DNA of 25,319 bases. Source: an uncultured Collinsella sp. Its GTDB lineage: Bacteria > Actinomycetota > Coriobacteriia > Coriobacteriales > Coriobacteriaceae. A program made the translations under genes and the position numbers. The stretch spans positions 1 to 25,319 of the forward strand of contig UQPI01000028.1 of the NCBI GenBank assembly GCA_900542945.1, written 5' to 3'. The notes beneath the pieces were generated by a model. The model worked only from the letters and a program-made list of their open reading frames with translations, made no database searches and was not told the origin of the DNA. Of this stretch, positions 1 to 6,537 are shown piece by piece (within the stretch, counting starts at the first letter, position 1; each line of letters opens with the position of its first letter).

Positions 1-85
1 AACCTTTTGAACGACTCTGCTTGCAGCCGGAGTGAAAAAGGTTATTAGTGGCCGGGCCCGCGACCGGTGGGACATGTACCCCCAA

Positions 86-709
86 TTAACTGTTCTTCAT
101 GACAATCGAATCCACAACATCGGCCACATTCTCGCAGCAGTCGGCGCAGTACTCCAGGAAGGCGTACACGTCACGCCAGGCGATGACCTCGAGCGGGTCC
201 TTGCCGTTGACGTGCAGGTTGCGCATGGCGTTGATGTAGAGCTCGTCGGCCTCGGACTCGATGGTGTTGATCTGGATGACCAGTTCGCGCAGCGTCTTGG
301 ACTTGCGGTAGTTAGGCAGCTCGACCATCAGGTTCTTCATGGCGCGGCAGGCGTCGGTCACCTTGTGGGCGATGACGATGGCGTCGGGATGGATGCTCTG
401 GATGTTGGTGAAGTAGACGCGCTGCACGACGCCCTCGATACGGTCGAGCACGGTGTCGAGCGAGCAGCTCATCAGATCCAGGTCCTCGCGCTCAAGCGGG
501 GTGATAAAGGCCGTGAGCAGGGCGTCCTCAAGCTCATGGTGCTTCTTGTCGGCCGCATGCTCGATCGCGTGCATCTTGTCGAGCATATCGTGAATCTTCG
601 CGGGATCGAAGTTCTCGAAAATCTTGGTAAGCAGCTCGGCGGCCTGGACGGCAAGATCGGCGCAGGCGACGTAGTTGTCAAAGTAGAACGAATCGGGTTT
701 CTTTGCCAT
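86..709 (-). CDS. DUF47 / PhoU-like phosphate transport partner
   Basis: This 207-residue protein is almost entirely helical in character and has no membrane segments or signal peptide. It reads as a DUF47 (TIGR00153, PhoU-like) cytoplasmic protein. The family's alternating acidic and hydrophobic helices are visible, with the characteristic His-Glu-Leu-Glu stretch near residues 58-62 and acidic residues that could bind metal, such as IESEADEL in the second half. DUF47 genes usually sit beside Pit phosphate transporters and are thought to modulate them. Here the Pit gene lies 67 bases upstream on the same strand, so the two probably form one transcript. The ATG at 709 is preceded by a good GAAAGGACC ribosome-binding site. 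The length is normal for the family. The family call is firm; the exact biochemical role is not known. Confidence 0.9.
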   Translation of the reverse strand: MAKKPDSFYFDNYVACADLAVQAAELLTKIFENFDPAKIHDMLDKMHAIEHAADKKHHELEDALLTAFITPLEREDLDLMSCSLDTVLDRIEGVVQRVYFTNIQSIHPDAIVIAHKVTDACRAMKNLMVELPNYRKSKTLRELVIQINTIESEADELYINAMRNLHVNGKDPLEVIAWRDVYAFLEYCADCCENVADVVDSIVMKNS

Positions 710-776
710 GAGTGGGTCCTTTCGAGGCGAAGACGGGTGGGCGAAGTTTTGCGGTCCGGATGGACGCTCGGTTTGA

Positions 777-1826
777 CTAGATGAACATCATGAACAGCTT
801 GGCCATGACAAAGCTGATGAGTCCACAGGCGGGGAAGGTGAAGAACCAGGTGAACATCATGTCCTTGACGACACCGAAGTTGATGGCCGAAAGGCGCTTG
901 ACGGCGCCGACGCCCATGATGGCGCAGGTCTTGATGTGAGTGGAGGACACAGGGATGCCGGTGAGCGTGGCAAGCAGCAGATTTGCGGCGCCCGCCAGGT
1001 CGGCGGAGAAGCCCTGGTACTTCTCGAGCTTAACCATGCTCTGGCCGACGGACTTGATGATGCGCTCGCCGCCCACGCTGGTGCCGATACCCATGGTGGC
1101 CGAGCACAGCAGCATAATCCAGATGGGGATGCCGGCGTCGCCGACGCTCGTCTGGCCGCTGGCAAAGGCCACGCCTAAAAAGAGCACGCCGATGAACTTC
1201 TGTCCATCCTGCGCGCCGTGCATAAAGCTCATGGCCGCGGCGCTCGCGATCTGAGCATATTTAAAGAAGACATTGGCACGTCGCCTGTTGGCAGCGGCGA
1301 AAAGAATCGAGACGAGCTTGCACAGGACCCAGCCCATGACAAAGCCCAGGCCGATGGAGAGCGCCAGGCCGTAGATGACCTTCATCCACTCGTGGACGTT
1401 GACGCTGCTCGCACCGCCGAGGGCGATGGCGGCACCGGTCAGACCGGCGATAAGGCTGTGGCTTTGCGAGGTGGGGATGCCAAAACGCGACGCTGTGGCG
1501 CCGTAGACGACGATGGAGAACAGCGCCGCGCACAGGCAGGCGAGCGCCATGGTACTGTTTCCGCCAAAGTCGACAATATGGGAGATGGTGTTGGCGACGC
1601 TCGCGTTAAAGTGCGTCATGATGAGCACGCCGAGGAAGTTGAATGCGGCACTCATGAGAATGGCGGTGCGGGCGGGCATGCAACGCGTAGTGACGCAGGT
1701 CGCGATGGCGTTGGGTGCGTCGGTCCATCCATTGACGAAGATGGCGCCGAGCGCGAGGATCACGGTGACGGCAAGGACTGGGTTCGACACAAGTTGGCCG
1801 AGGAAGGTTGAGAACGTTACGTCCAT
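777..1826 (-). CDS. pit: Pit-family inorganic phosphate transporter
   Basis: This is a 349-residue polytopic membrane protein, with about ten hydrophobic segments, of the Pit (PiT/SLC20) family of proton- or cation-coupled phosphate permeases. The two inverted family signatures are present: TDAPNAIATCV near residues 35-45 and HGAQDGQKFIGV near 204-215. Strongly conserved glycine/serine stretches such as GIPTSQSHSL (117-126) and GIPVSSTH near the C-terminus mark the two halves. It is the first gene of a minus-strand pair with the DUF47 partner. The start at 1826 has only a weak purine stretch (GAGAAAG) about 8 bases upstream. A low-affinity phosphate role is known for the family; sulfate transport by a relative cannot be excluded. 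Confidence 0.93.
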   Translation of the reverse strand: MDVTFSTFLGQLVSNPVLAVTVILALGAIFVNGWTDAPNAIATCVTTRCMPARTAILMSAAFNFLGVLIMTHFNASVANTISHIVDFGGNSTMALACLCAALFSIVVYGATASRFGIPTSQSHSLIAGLTGAAIALGGASSVNVHEWMKVIYGLALSIGLGFVMGWVLCKLVSILFAAANRRRANVFFKYAQIASAAAMSFMHGAQDGQKFIGVLFLGVAFASGQTSVGDAGIPIWIMLLCSATMGIGTSVGGERIIKSVGQSMVKLEKYQGFSADLAGAANLLLATLTGIPVSSTHIKTCAIMGVGAVKRLSAINFGVVKDMMFTWFFTFPACGLISFVMAKLFMMFI

Positions 1827-1957
1827 ATATGGGCTTTCTCGAAGTTTGCAGGCACGTTACAGAAACATGATAAATCGTATCACCTCCCGCGGGTTTCTTT
1901 ACCGAGTTCTGATGGGAGCAGTGAATTTTTTGGCACTAACATTGAATATTATCCCTG

Positions 1958-1986
1958 TTGACCGCGGGTGTTCTTTTTGCTAACAC
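1958..1986 (+). promoter_or_regulatory. Putative promoter for the 2075 gene
   Basis: TTGACC at 1958-1963 and TAACAC at 1981-1986 are separated by exactly 17 bases, a sigma-70-like arrangement about 90 bases ahead of the next plus-strand gene. The -35 match is good and the -10 match is moderate. This is a sequence match only. Confidence 0.4.
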
Positions 1987-2074
1987 ACCATGAGGACACG
2001 TGCGCGCCCCAACACCCCAAAACCACAGCCTGTTCGCTTTACAACATGCAAACATGCGTTCGATAATAGGAGGC

Positions 2075-2413
2075 ATGGAATATCGACAGACAGACGGCAA
2101 AACTCGGCGCGTACACAAGCAGTATGTGGACGTCGTGGCTCGCATCCTCGCGGGCGGACAGGTTGTGCCGGTCACTGTCTGCTGGGTCGACGGTCGTTGT
2201 TTTACGATCGACGAAATTATCTCGACCACCGGGTTTGGCCTGACGGTCCACGGCATCCGTACGGCGACTTATAAGGTTCGTTTTGGCGGGCATACGACCG
2301 AGTTGTATCTGGAGGACCAAGCGCGCGAGCGGGCGGACGGCTCGCAGGCGCACGTGATGCGTTGGTGGGTCTGGGCCTTTGATCGTACGCTCGAGGGCGA
2401 GCGGCGTAGGTAA
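2075..2413 (+). CDS. Small hypothetical protein
   Basis: This 112-residue protein is not firmly recognised. It is basic at the N-terminus, has a beta-rich centre (VVPVTVCWVDGRCFTIDEI) and ends with a tryptophan-rich strand (MRWWVWAFD). It has no signal peptide or membrane segment. The pattern of a strand-forming core ending in an aromatic strand vaguely resembles small DUF6504-type proteins, but I would not transfer a function from that. The start is uncertain: an ideal AGGAGG lies at 2068-2073, but only one base separates it from the ATG at 2075, which is too close for efficient use. Upstream in-frame starts at 2054 and 2000 have no ribosome-binding site. A promoter-like pair at 1958-1986 and the Bax-inhibitor gene 80 bases downstream suggest it is expressed. 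Confidence 0.6.
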   Translation: MEYRQTDGKTRRVHKQYVDVVARILAGGQVVPVTVCWVDGRCFTIDEIISTTGFGLTVHGIRTATYKVRFGGHTTELYLEDQARERADGSQAHVMRWWVWAFDRTLEGERRR

Positions 2414-2493
2414 GGACGTACGGCATTCGGGTACAATGACAGGAATCTTGTCACCTACGGCGCTGTCGTGGCGCTTTTTGAAAGGACGAAATT

Positions 2494-3189
2494 ATGAACG
2501 ATATCCAGGGCTATCAGAACGGCCCCATCGAGACCAGCGCAAGCCGTGCCAAGGAGATGTCGCCGCGCGCGTACAACCTTGTCATGTCTGCCCTGATCTT
2601 TTTGGGCTTTTGCGCCATGGGCGCCGGTGCTTACTTCACGAGCACCATGTCGTTTGCGCGCATGATGATGAGCGGCGCCGCTTTGCCGCTGGTCTTTGGC
2701 TCATTTATTTTGACCATCGTCGGCATGGTCATGATGTCGGCTGCTGCCAGCAAACAGTCCGTGGGCCTGTCGCTCGTGGGCTACGTGGTCTTTGCGAGCA
2801 CCTTTGGTCTGACGGCGTCGTTTGGTCTTGCCAACTACGACCTGCCTACCATTAACACCGCCTTTATCGCCACGGCCGCCATCACCTTTGTCTTTGGTGC
2901 GCTGGGCGTGACCTTCCCCAAGTTCTTCCAGCGTGTGTATGGCATTGGTTTTGGCATCCTCCTTGCCACGATTCTGGTCGAGATCGTGCTGATGTTCATG
3001 GGCGTTTCGCAGTCCATCACCGACCTGATCGTGATTGTGGTGTTCGCCGGCTTCATCGGCTACGACACCTATGTGGCAACGACAGTGCCGCCCACGCTGC
3101 CCAACGCCGTGCTTATGGCATCCAACCTGTTCGTGGATATCATCAACGTGTTCCTGCGCATTCTGAACATCCTCGGCCGTCGCGATTAA
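2494..3189 (+). CDS. Bax inhibitor-1 / YccA-like membrane protein
   Basis: This 231-residue integral membrane protein has a hydrophilic N-terminus of about 28 residues and then roughly seven hydrophobic segments. It matches the Bax inhibitor-1 (TMBIM, UPF0005) family: the seventh segment region carries the typical IGYDTYVA-type acidic motif and a C-terminal NLFVDIINVFLRILNILGRRD, very close to the usual YLDFINLFLYLLRLLG ending. Family members are calcium-leak or stress-related membrane proteins, and the bacterial role is poorly defined. The ATG at 2494 follows GAAAGGACG at a good distance. A TACAAT at 2432-2437 could be the -10 element, though no good -35 accompanies it. A strong terminator follows at 3238-3264, so the gene is probably monocistronic. 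Confidence 0.9.
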   Translation: MNDIQGYQNGPIETSASRAKEMSPRAYNLVMSALIFLGFCAMGAGAYFTSTMSFARMMMSGAALPLVFGSFILTIVGMVMMSAAASKQSVGLSLVGYVVFASTFGLTASFGLANYDLPTINTAFIATAAITFVFGALGVTFPKFFQRVYGIGFGILLATILVEIVLMFMGVSQSITDLIVIVVFAGFIGYDTYVATTVPPTLPNAVLMASNLFVDIINVFLRILNILGRRD

Positions 3190-3237
3190 AGCGCGGCATT
3201 GCGATGCTTCCTGCCGGACACGGTAAAACGATGCGAA

Positions 3238-3264
3238 AGGCGGTCCTTCGGGACCGTCTTTTTT
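3238..3264 (+). terminator. Rho-independent terminator
   Basis: The stem CGGTCC/GGACCG (3241-3246 with 3251-3256) closes a TTCG tetraloop and is followed by a run of six T residues at 3259-3264. It ends the Bax-inhibitor transcript. Confidence 0.85.
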
Positions 3265-3330
3265 GTGCGCGGCGGGGTATCATGGATGGGAAAAAGCCGA
3301 CAGCGGCAGCGACAGGAAAGGTGGCCACTT

Positions 3331-4464
3331 ATGGCAGACGTCGACAACAGGAACCGTAACCGCAGGCCCAACCGCGCGGGACAGCCCAACCCCAAGCGCG
3401 AGGCTCGCGCAAAGGCCGCCGAGCGCCACGTGGCGGCTGTGTCCGAGGCCTGCGCTAAGGATATCGAGCGTTCGCTCGCCGGCGTTCGCGAATTCGACGG
3501 TATGCCTGCCGGCTTTGTCGCGGCGATGAAGGCCAAGGCCCAAGCGGCTGCGGCTGCCGAGGAGCCGGTTGCCGAGGTTGTGGAGGTCGACGCTGCCGAG
3601 GTTGAGGCTGCCGAGGTGGAGACTGCGGTCGAGCCCGAGGTGGCACCCGAGTCCACCGAGTCGGCCGACGAGGCTGAGTCCGCGCCCGCGGAAGAGACTG
3701 CTCCAGTCCTGCCCGAGGTCACCGTGCTCGACGCCTCTACCACGCAGGCCATTCTGGATAACGGCCGAGGCTACGCGCAGTTCTGCGACATGGCTGTGCT
3801 TGCCTTTGCCTCGTTCACCAATCCGGGCGGTGGCTACATTCAGGGCTATCTGGGCCAGGAGGCCACGCTGTGCGCCGATTCGTACCTGTACAACGTCCTC
3901 GATAAGCAGCGTAAATGGTACGGCGAGAACCGTCGCCGCAACATCAACTGTGAGCTGTACCGCAACCGTGCGCTGGTGGTGCCCGCGGTGCGCTTCGACC
4001 GCAAGCATGTGCACGCCTATGCCGACGTAATCGTCGCCGCCGCACCCAACGCTAAGCGTGCTCGCCAGGAGTACCGCGTGAGCGACGATGCCTTGCTTGA
4101 CGCCCTGCGCGACCGCATTCGCTTTGTGCTTGCTGTCTGCGATGAGCTGGGCCGCGAGAAGCTCGTACTGGGTGCCTGGGGCTGCGAGAACAACGGCTTT
4201 GACGCCGAGGCCGTGGCCGAGCTCTTCCGCAAGGAGCTCGCATCGGGCGACTTCAAGGTCAAGCAGGTCTTCTTTGCCGTGCCCTCTACGCGCTGGGACG
4301 AGGATTTTGCCAAGTTCGAGCACGTGCTGGCAAACTTCCCCGAGCGCAACGAGGAGTCCTATGCCCAGGTTGCCGCCCGCGCCGCAGCCGCTCGTGCCGC
4401 CGAGCAGGCCCAGGCAGCAGCCGAGGACGATGAGGACGAGGACGACTGGCGCAAGTACCTGTAA
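3331..4464 (+). CDS. TIGR02452 macrodomain (microbial PARG-like) protein with altered active site
   Basis: This 377-residue protein belongs to the TIGR02452 / DUF2263 microbial poly(ADP-ribose) glycohydrolase-type macrodomain family. The diagnostic ASFTNPGGG is at residues 160-168 and LVLGAWGC with a following NGFD lies in the C-terminal half. In the PARG signature GGG-X6-8-QEE the last glutamate is catalytic. Here the sequence is GGG (166-168), seven residues, then Q176-E177-A178, so that residue is an alanine. Residues about 69-130 are a low-complexity Ala/Glu/Val stretch inserted between the N-terminal helix and the macrodomain core, and the tail is very acidic (EDDEDEDD). The start at 3331 follows AGGAAAGGTGG; the frame stays open upstream to 3199 but without a better site. 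It probably still binds an ADP-ribose-type ligand; hydrolytic activity is doubtful. Confidence 0.85.
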   Translation: MADVDNRNRNRRPNRAGQPNPKREARAKAAERHVAAVSEACAKDIERSLAGVREFDGMPAGFVAAMKAKAQAAAAAEEPVAEVVEVDAAEVEAAEVETAVEPEVAPESTESADEAESAPAEETAPVLPEVTVLDASTTQAILDNGRGYAQFCDMAVLAFASFTNPGGGYIQGYLGQEATLCADSYLYNVLDKQRKWYGENRRRNINCELYRNRALVVPAVRFDRKHVHAYADVIVAAAPNAKRARQEYRVSDDALLDALRDRIRFVLAVCDELGREKLVLGAWGCENNGFDAEAVAELFRKELASGDFKVKQVFFAVPSTRWDEDFAKFEHVLANFPERNEESYAQVAARAAAARAAEQAQAAAEDDEDEDDWRKYL

Positions 4465-4489
4465 GCGGTGCGCGCGATGTGATATGCCA

Positions 4490-4524
4490 AGCCGACGGGA
4501 GGGGTCGCCCCCGTCGGCTTTTTA
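4490..4524 (+). terminator. Rho-independent terminator
   Basis: The ten-base stem AGCCGACGGG/CCCGTCGGCT (4490-4499 with 4510-4519) is followed by TTTTT. It lies 25 bases after the stop of the macrodomain gene and just ahead of the next ribosome-binding site. Confidence 0.9.
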
Positions 4525-4542
4525 CTGAATGGGGAGCTCAAG

Positions 4543-5197
4543 ATGAAAAACGTTCTGTGCTTTGGTGACAGCAACACCTATGGCTATGATCCGGCGGGTA
4601 TGCGCGACGGCACCGCAGTGCGCTATGCGCAGGATGTGCGCTGGTGCGGTGTGGTGCAGCGTGACCTGGGTGAGGGTTGGCATGTGATTGAGGAAGGCCT
4701 AAATGGTCGCACGACGGTGCGCGACGATATGTGCCATCTGGACACCAACCTCAACGGCATCCGCGCGCTGCCGATGCTGCTCGAAGCTCATAAGCCGCTG
4801 GACGCGATCGTGATCATGCTGGGCACCAACGACTGCAAGACGGTCTTTGGCGTGACGGCCTCCGATATTGCCCGCGGCGCCATGGCGTTGATTCGCGCCG
4901 TCCGCGCGTTTGCCTGGACCGATGCCGCGCCCACGGATTCTGCTGATGGCGCCTATCAAGATTAAGCCGCAGATCGCCGACGTATATATGACCGATTTTG
5001 ACGAGCATTCCGTAGAAGCCTCGGAGCATTTTGGTGAGTACTACGCGCATGTGGCTGAGCAGTTTGGCTGCGACTTTTTGAATGCCGCCGACTTTGCCGA
5101 GCCAGGCGATATCGACTATCTGCATATGATGCCCGAAAGCCACGAGAGCTTGGGACATGCCGTGGCAGCCAAGCTCCAAGAGATGCTCGGTGAGTAG
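4543..5197 (+). pseudogene. SGNH/GDSL-family esterase, split by a frameshift
   Basis: The first part (from ATG 4543, after GGGGAG) carries the SGNH block I FGDSNTYGYDP with the nucleophile Ser10, an asparagine-containing block (GLNGRTT, 52-58) and block III GTND (94-97). It then runs out of frame and stops at 4965. The matching second part continues in the +1 frame (from about 4913 to 5197), with the expected strand RILLMAPI and the block V DYLH motif holding the catalytic Asp-x-x-His. Removing one base near 4909-4912 would give a continuous protein of about 217 residues reading RAFPGPMPRPRILLMAP across the join, normal for this arylesterase/lysophospholipase-like family. All catalytic residues are present once the frame is restored, so the break is recent or a sequencing error. 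An esterase on an acyl or acetyl substrate is likely; the substrate is unknown. Confidence 0.85.
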
Positions 5198-5208
5198 CGC
5201 AGCCTCAA

Positions 5209-5235
5209 ACCACCACAAAGGTACCCTTGCGGTGG
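5209..5235. repeat. Palindrome, left bracket of the 80-bp array
   Basis: CCACCACAAAGG (5210-5221) faces CCTTGCGGTGG (5225-5235), forming an imperfect hairpin just after the esterase remnant. It is a shortened relative of the perfect palindrome at 5478-5514: both carry the CCACC-CAAAGG and TTGCGGTGG ends. It may help end transcription from the left. Confidence 0.6.
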
Positions 5236-5250
5236 CTTGTTTCGTTGGTT

Positions 5251-5476
5251 TGTCTTGACCTGTAACAGTTCTAAGGCCGAAAACGGGCTAGATGTTACAG
5301 ATCGAGATTATTTGGTCGATATCGGTTGTTTGTCTCGATCTGTAACATCTAGGGTCGATTTTGCCGAGTTACTGTTACAGATCGAGATTATCTTTTCAGC
5401 GGAATTTGAATGTCTCAATCTGTAACAGGTGGGCCGAAAAATGGACTCTAACTGTTACAGATCGAGATGTTTATTG
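5251..5476. repeat. Array of alternating inverted 16-bp motifs with an 80-bp period
   Basis: Six copies of one 16-bp motif alternate in orientation: TCTTGACCTGTAACAG (5253), ATGTTACAGATCGAGA (5292), TCTCGATCTGTAACAT (5333), CTGTTACAGATCGAGA (5372), TCTCAATCTGTAACAG (5413) and CTGTTACAGATCGAGA (5452). Units start at 5251, 5331 and 5411, exactly 80 bases apart, and motif centres are 39 to 41 bases apart. Each forward/reverse pair brackets a loop of 23-24 bases; loops one and three share GGCCGAAAA followed by GG and CT. Motifs two and three extend to 20-bp matching arms (5288-5307, 5333-5352) around a central CGATATCG (5317-5324). The whole is noncoding and resembles a cluster of REP/BIME-type hairpins. 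Confidence 0.9.
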
Positions 5477-5477
5477 G

Positions 5478-5514
5478 AACCACCGCAAAGGTGCCTGTCC
5501 CCTTTGCGGTGGTT
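5478..5514. repeat. Perfect 14-bp-arm palindrome, right bracket of the array
   Basis: AACCACCGCAAAGG (5478-5491) and CCTTTGCGGTGGTT (5501-5514) are perfect complements around a nine-base loop. It sits just past the thiD stop codon and could end transcription from either side, but has only a short T tract. The loop region reads GGTGCCTGTCCCC, a string I recall from REP-like repeats associated with Y1 (RAYT) transposases; that recollection is unverified. Confidence 0.75.
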
Positions 5515-5528
5515 TTGGGCTGCGAATC

Positions 5529-6359
5529 TTAATACTGCCACATGTGGTTGACGGGGCCGGAGCCTTTGCCCATGTCAAAGCCGGCGGCGAGAGCGCCGGT
5601 TAGGTAGGCCTTGCCGGCGTTGACGGCGTCGGCAAGATCCATGCCCTGCGCCAGCGCGCAGGCGATGGCGGACGAGAGCGTGCAGCCGGTGCCATGCGTG
5701 TTGCCGGTCTCGATGCGCTTGTGGCGGAACCACGTGGTGAGCGGATCGCCCAGGTGGTTACCCTCGTCATCGAGCGGCGCGGGCTCTGCTAGCACATCGT
5801 TGGCCTCGTTGACAAAATGCCCGCCCTTAACGAGGGACGCGCAGCCAAAGCGGCGGGTGAGGAGCATGGCAGCGTTTTGCTGCGTGCGCTCGGAATCGAC
5901 CTCGTAGTCGAGCAACGCCATGGCCTCGGGAATGTTGGGCGTGATGACGGTCGCCAACGGGAACAGGCGACGTGTGAGCGCCTCGGCCGCATCCTCGGCA
6001 ATGAGGCGAGCGCCCGAAGTGGCGACCATAACGGGGTCGACGACCACGTTGGTTGCGTTCCATGCACTCAGACGGTCGGCGATAACTTCGATAATCTCGG
6101 TGGACGAAACCATGCCGATTTTGACCGCGTTGGGGCGAATATCGTCAAAGACGGCGTCAATTTGCGCAGCGACGATATCAGGGGAGATATTCTGCACGGC
6201 GGTGACACCGAGCGTGTTTTGTGCGGTGATGGCGGTGATGGCCGTCTCGGCATACAGGCGATGCGCCGTGATGGTCTTGATGTCGGCCTGAATGCCGGCA
6301 CCGCCGCTGGAATCGGATCCTGCGATGGATAGAACGGCTGGTACCTTACTGCGATCCAT
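5529..6359 (-). CDS. thiD: Hydroxymethylpyrimidine/phosphomethylpyrimidine kinase
   Basis: This 276-residue protein of the ribokinase-like fold carries out the two phosphorylations that turn hydroxymethylpyrimidine into its pyrophosphate for thiamine synthesis. The N-terminal substrate loop AGSDSSGGAGIQADIKT (13-29), the KGGH motif (178-181) and the anion-hole signature THGTGCTLSSAIA (221-233), which includes the catalytic cysteine of this family, are all present. The length is standard for monofunctional ThiD. The ATG at 6359 follows AAGGGAG at a good distance. It lies 178 bases downstream of thiC on the same strand, with a hairpin between them, so it may be co-transcribed by read-through or have its own promoter. 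Pyridoxal kinase paralogues share the fold, but the adjacent thiC supports ThiD. Confidence 0.95.
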   Translation of the reverse strand: MDRSKVPAVLSIAGSDSSGGAGIQADIKTITAHRLYAETAITAITAQNTLGVTAVQNISPDIVAAQIDAVFDDIRPNAVKIGMVSSTEIIEVIADRLSAWNATNVVVDPVMVATSGARLIAEDAAEALTRRLFPLATVITPNIPEAMALLDYEVDSERTQQNAAMLLTRRFGCASLVKGGHFVNEANDVLAEPAPLDDEGNHLGDPLTTWFRHKRIETGNTHGTGCTLSSAIACALAQGMDLADAVNAGKAYLTGALAAGFDMGKGSGPVNHMWQY

Positions 6360-6404
6360 GTTCGCTCCCTTGTCCGGTCGGATTCAAATGGGTCTTTAAG
6401 TCTG

Positions 6405-6446
6405 CATTATAAAGATGCCCGGGCCGGCTGTATGCCGATCCCGGGC
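6405..6446 (-). terminator. Putative terminator after thiC
   Basis: GCCCGGG (6417-6423) pairs with CCCGGGC (6440-6446), with a few more inner pairs. Read on the minus strand the stem is followed by ATCTTTATAATG, a moderately U-rich tail. It lies between thiC and thiD and may attenuate read-through. The TATAAT within the tail (6406-6411) could also be a -10 for thiD, without a clear -35. Confidence 0.5.
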
Positions 6447-6537
6447 GGGCAGTGCAATCTTTACGCAAACGCAAGCAAATGTTCACACGTCAACAGTTGA
6501 CGAACACCATGTTACTGATTGTGGCTCCGGTGACGAG

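Noticed and set aside
1..44. AACCTTTT (1-8) facing AAAAGGTT (37-44) as a possible terminator of the pit operon
   Set aside because: The arms are A/T-rich, short and 28 bases apart, the stem has no G+C core, and the window edge cuts the context.
3280..4323. Minus-strand open frame opposite the macrodomain gene
   Set aside because: Mirror of the Ala/Glu-rich region; the plus strand has the conserved motifs, ribosome-binding site and terminator.
5251..5476. CRISPR array
   Set aside because: Repeats are only 16 bp, alternate in orientation and show paired variation; there are no cas genes, and the loops share sequence.
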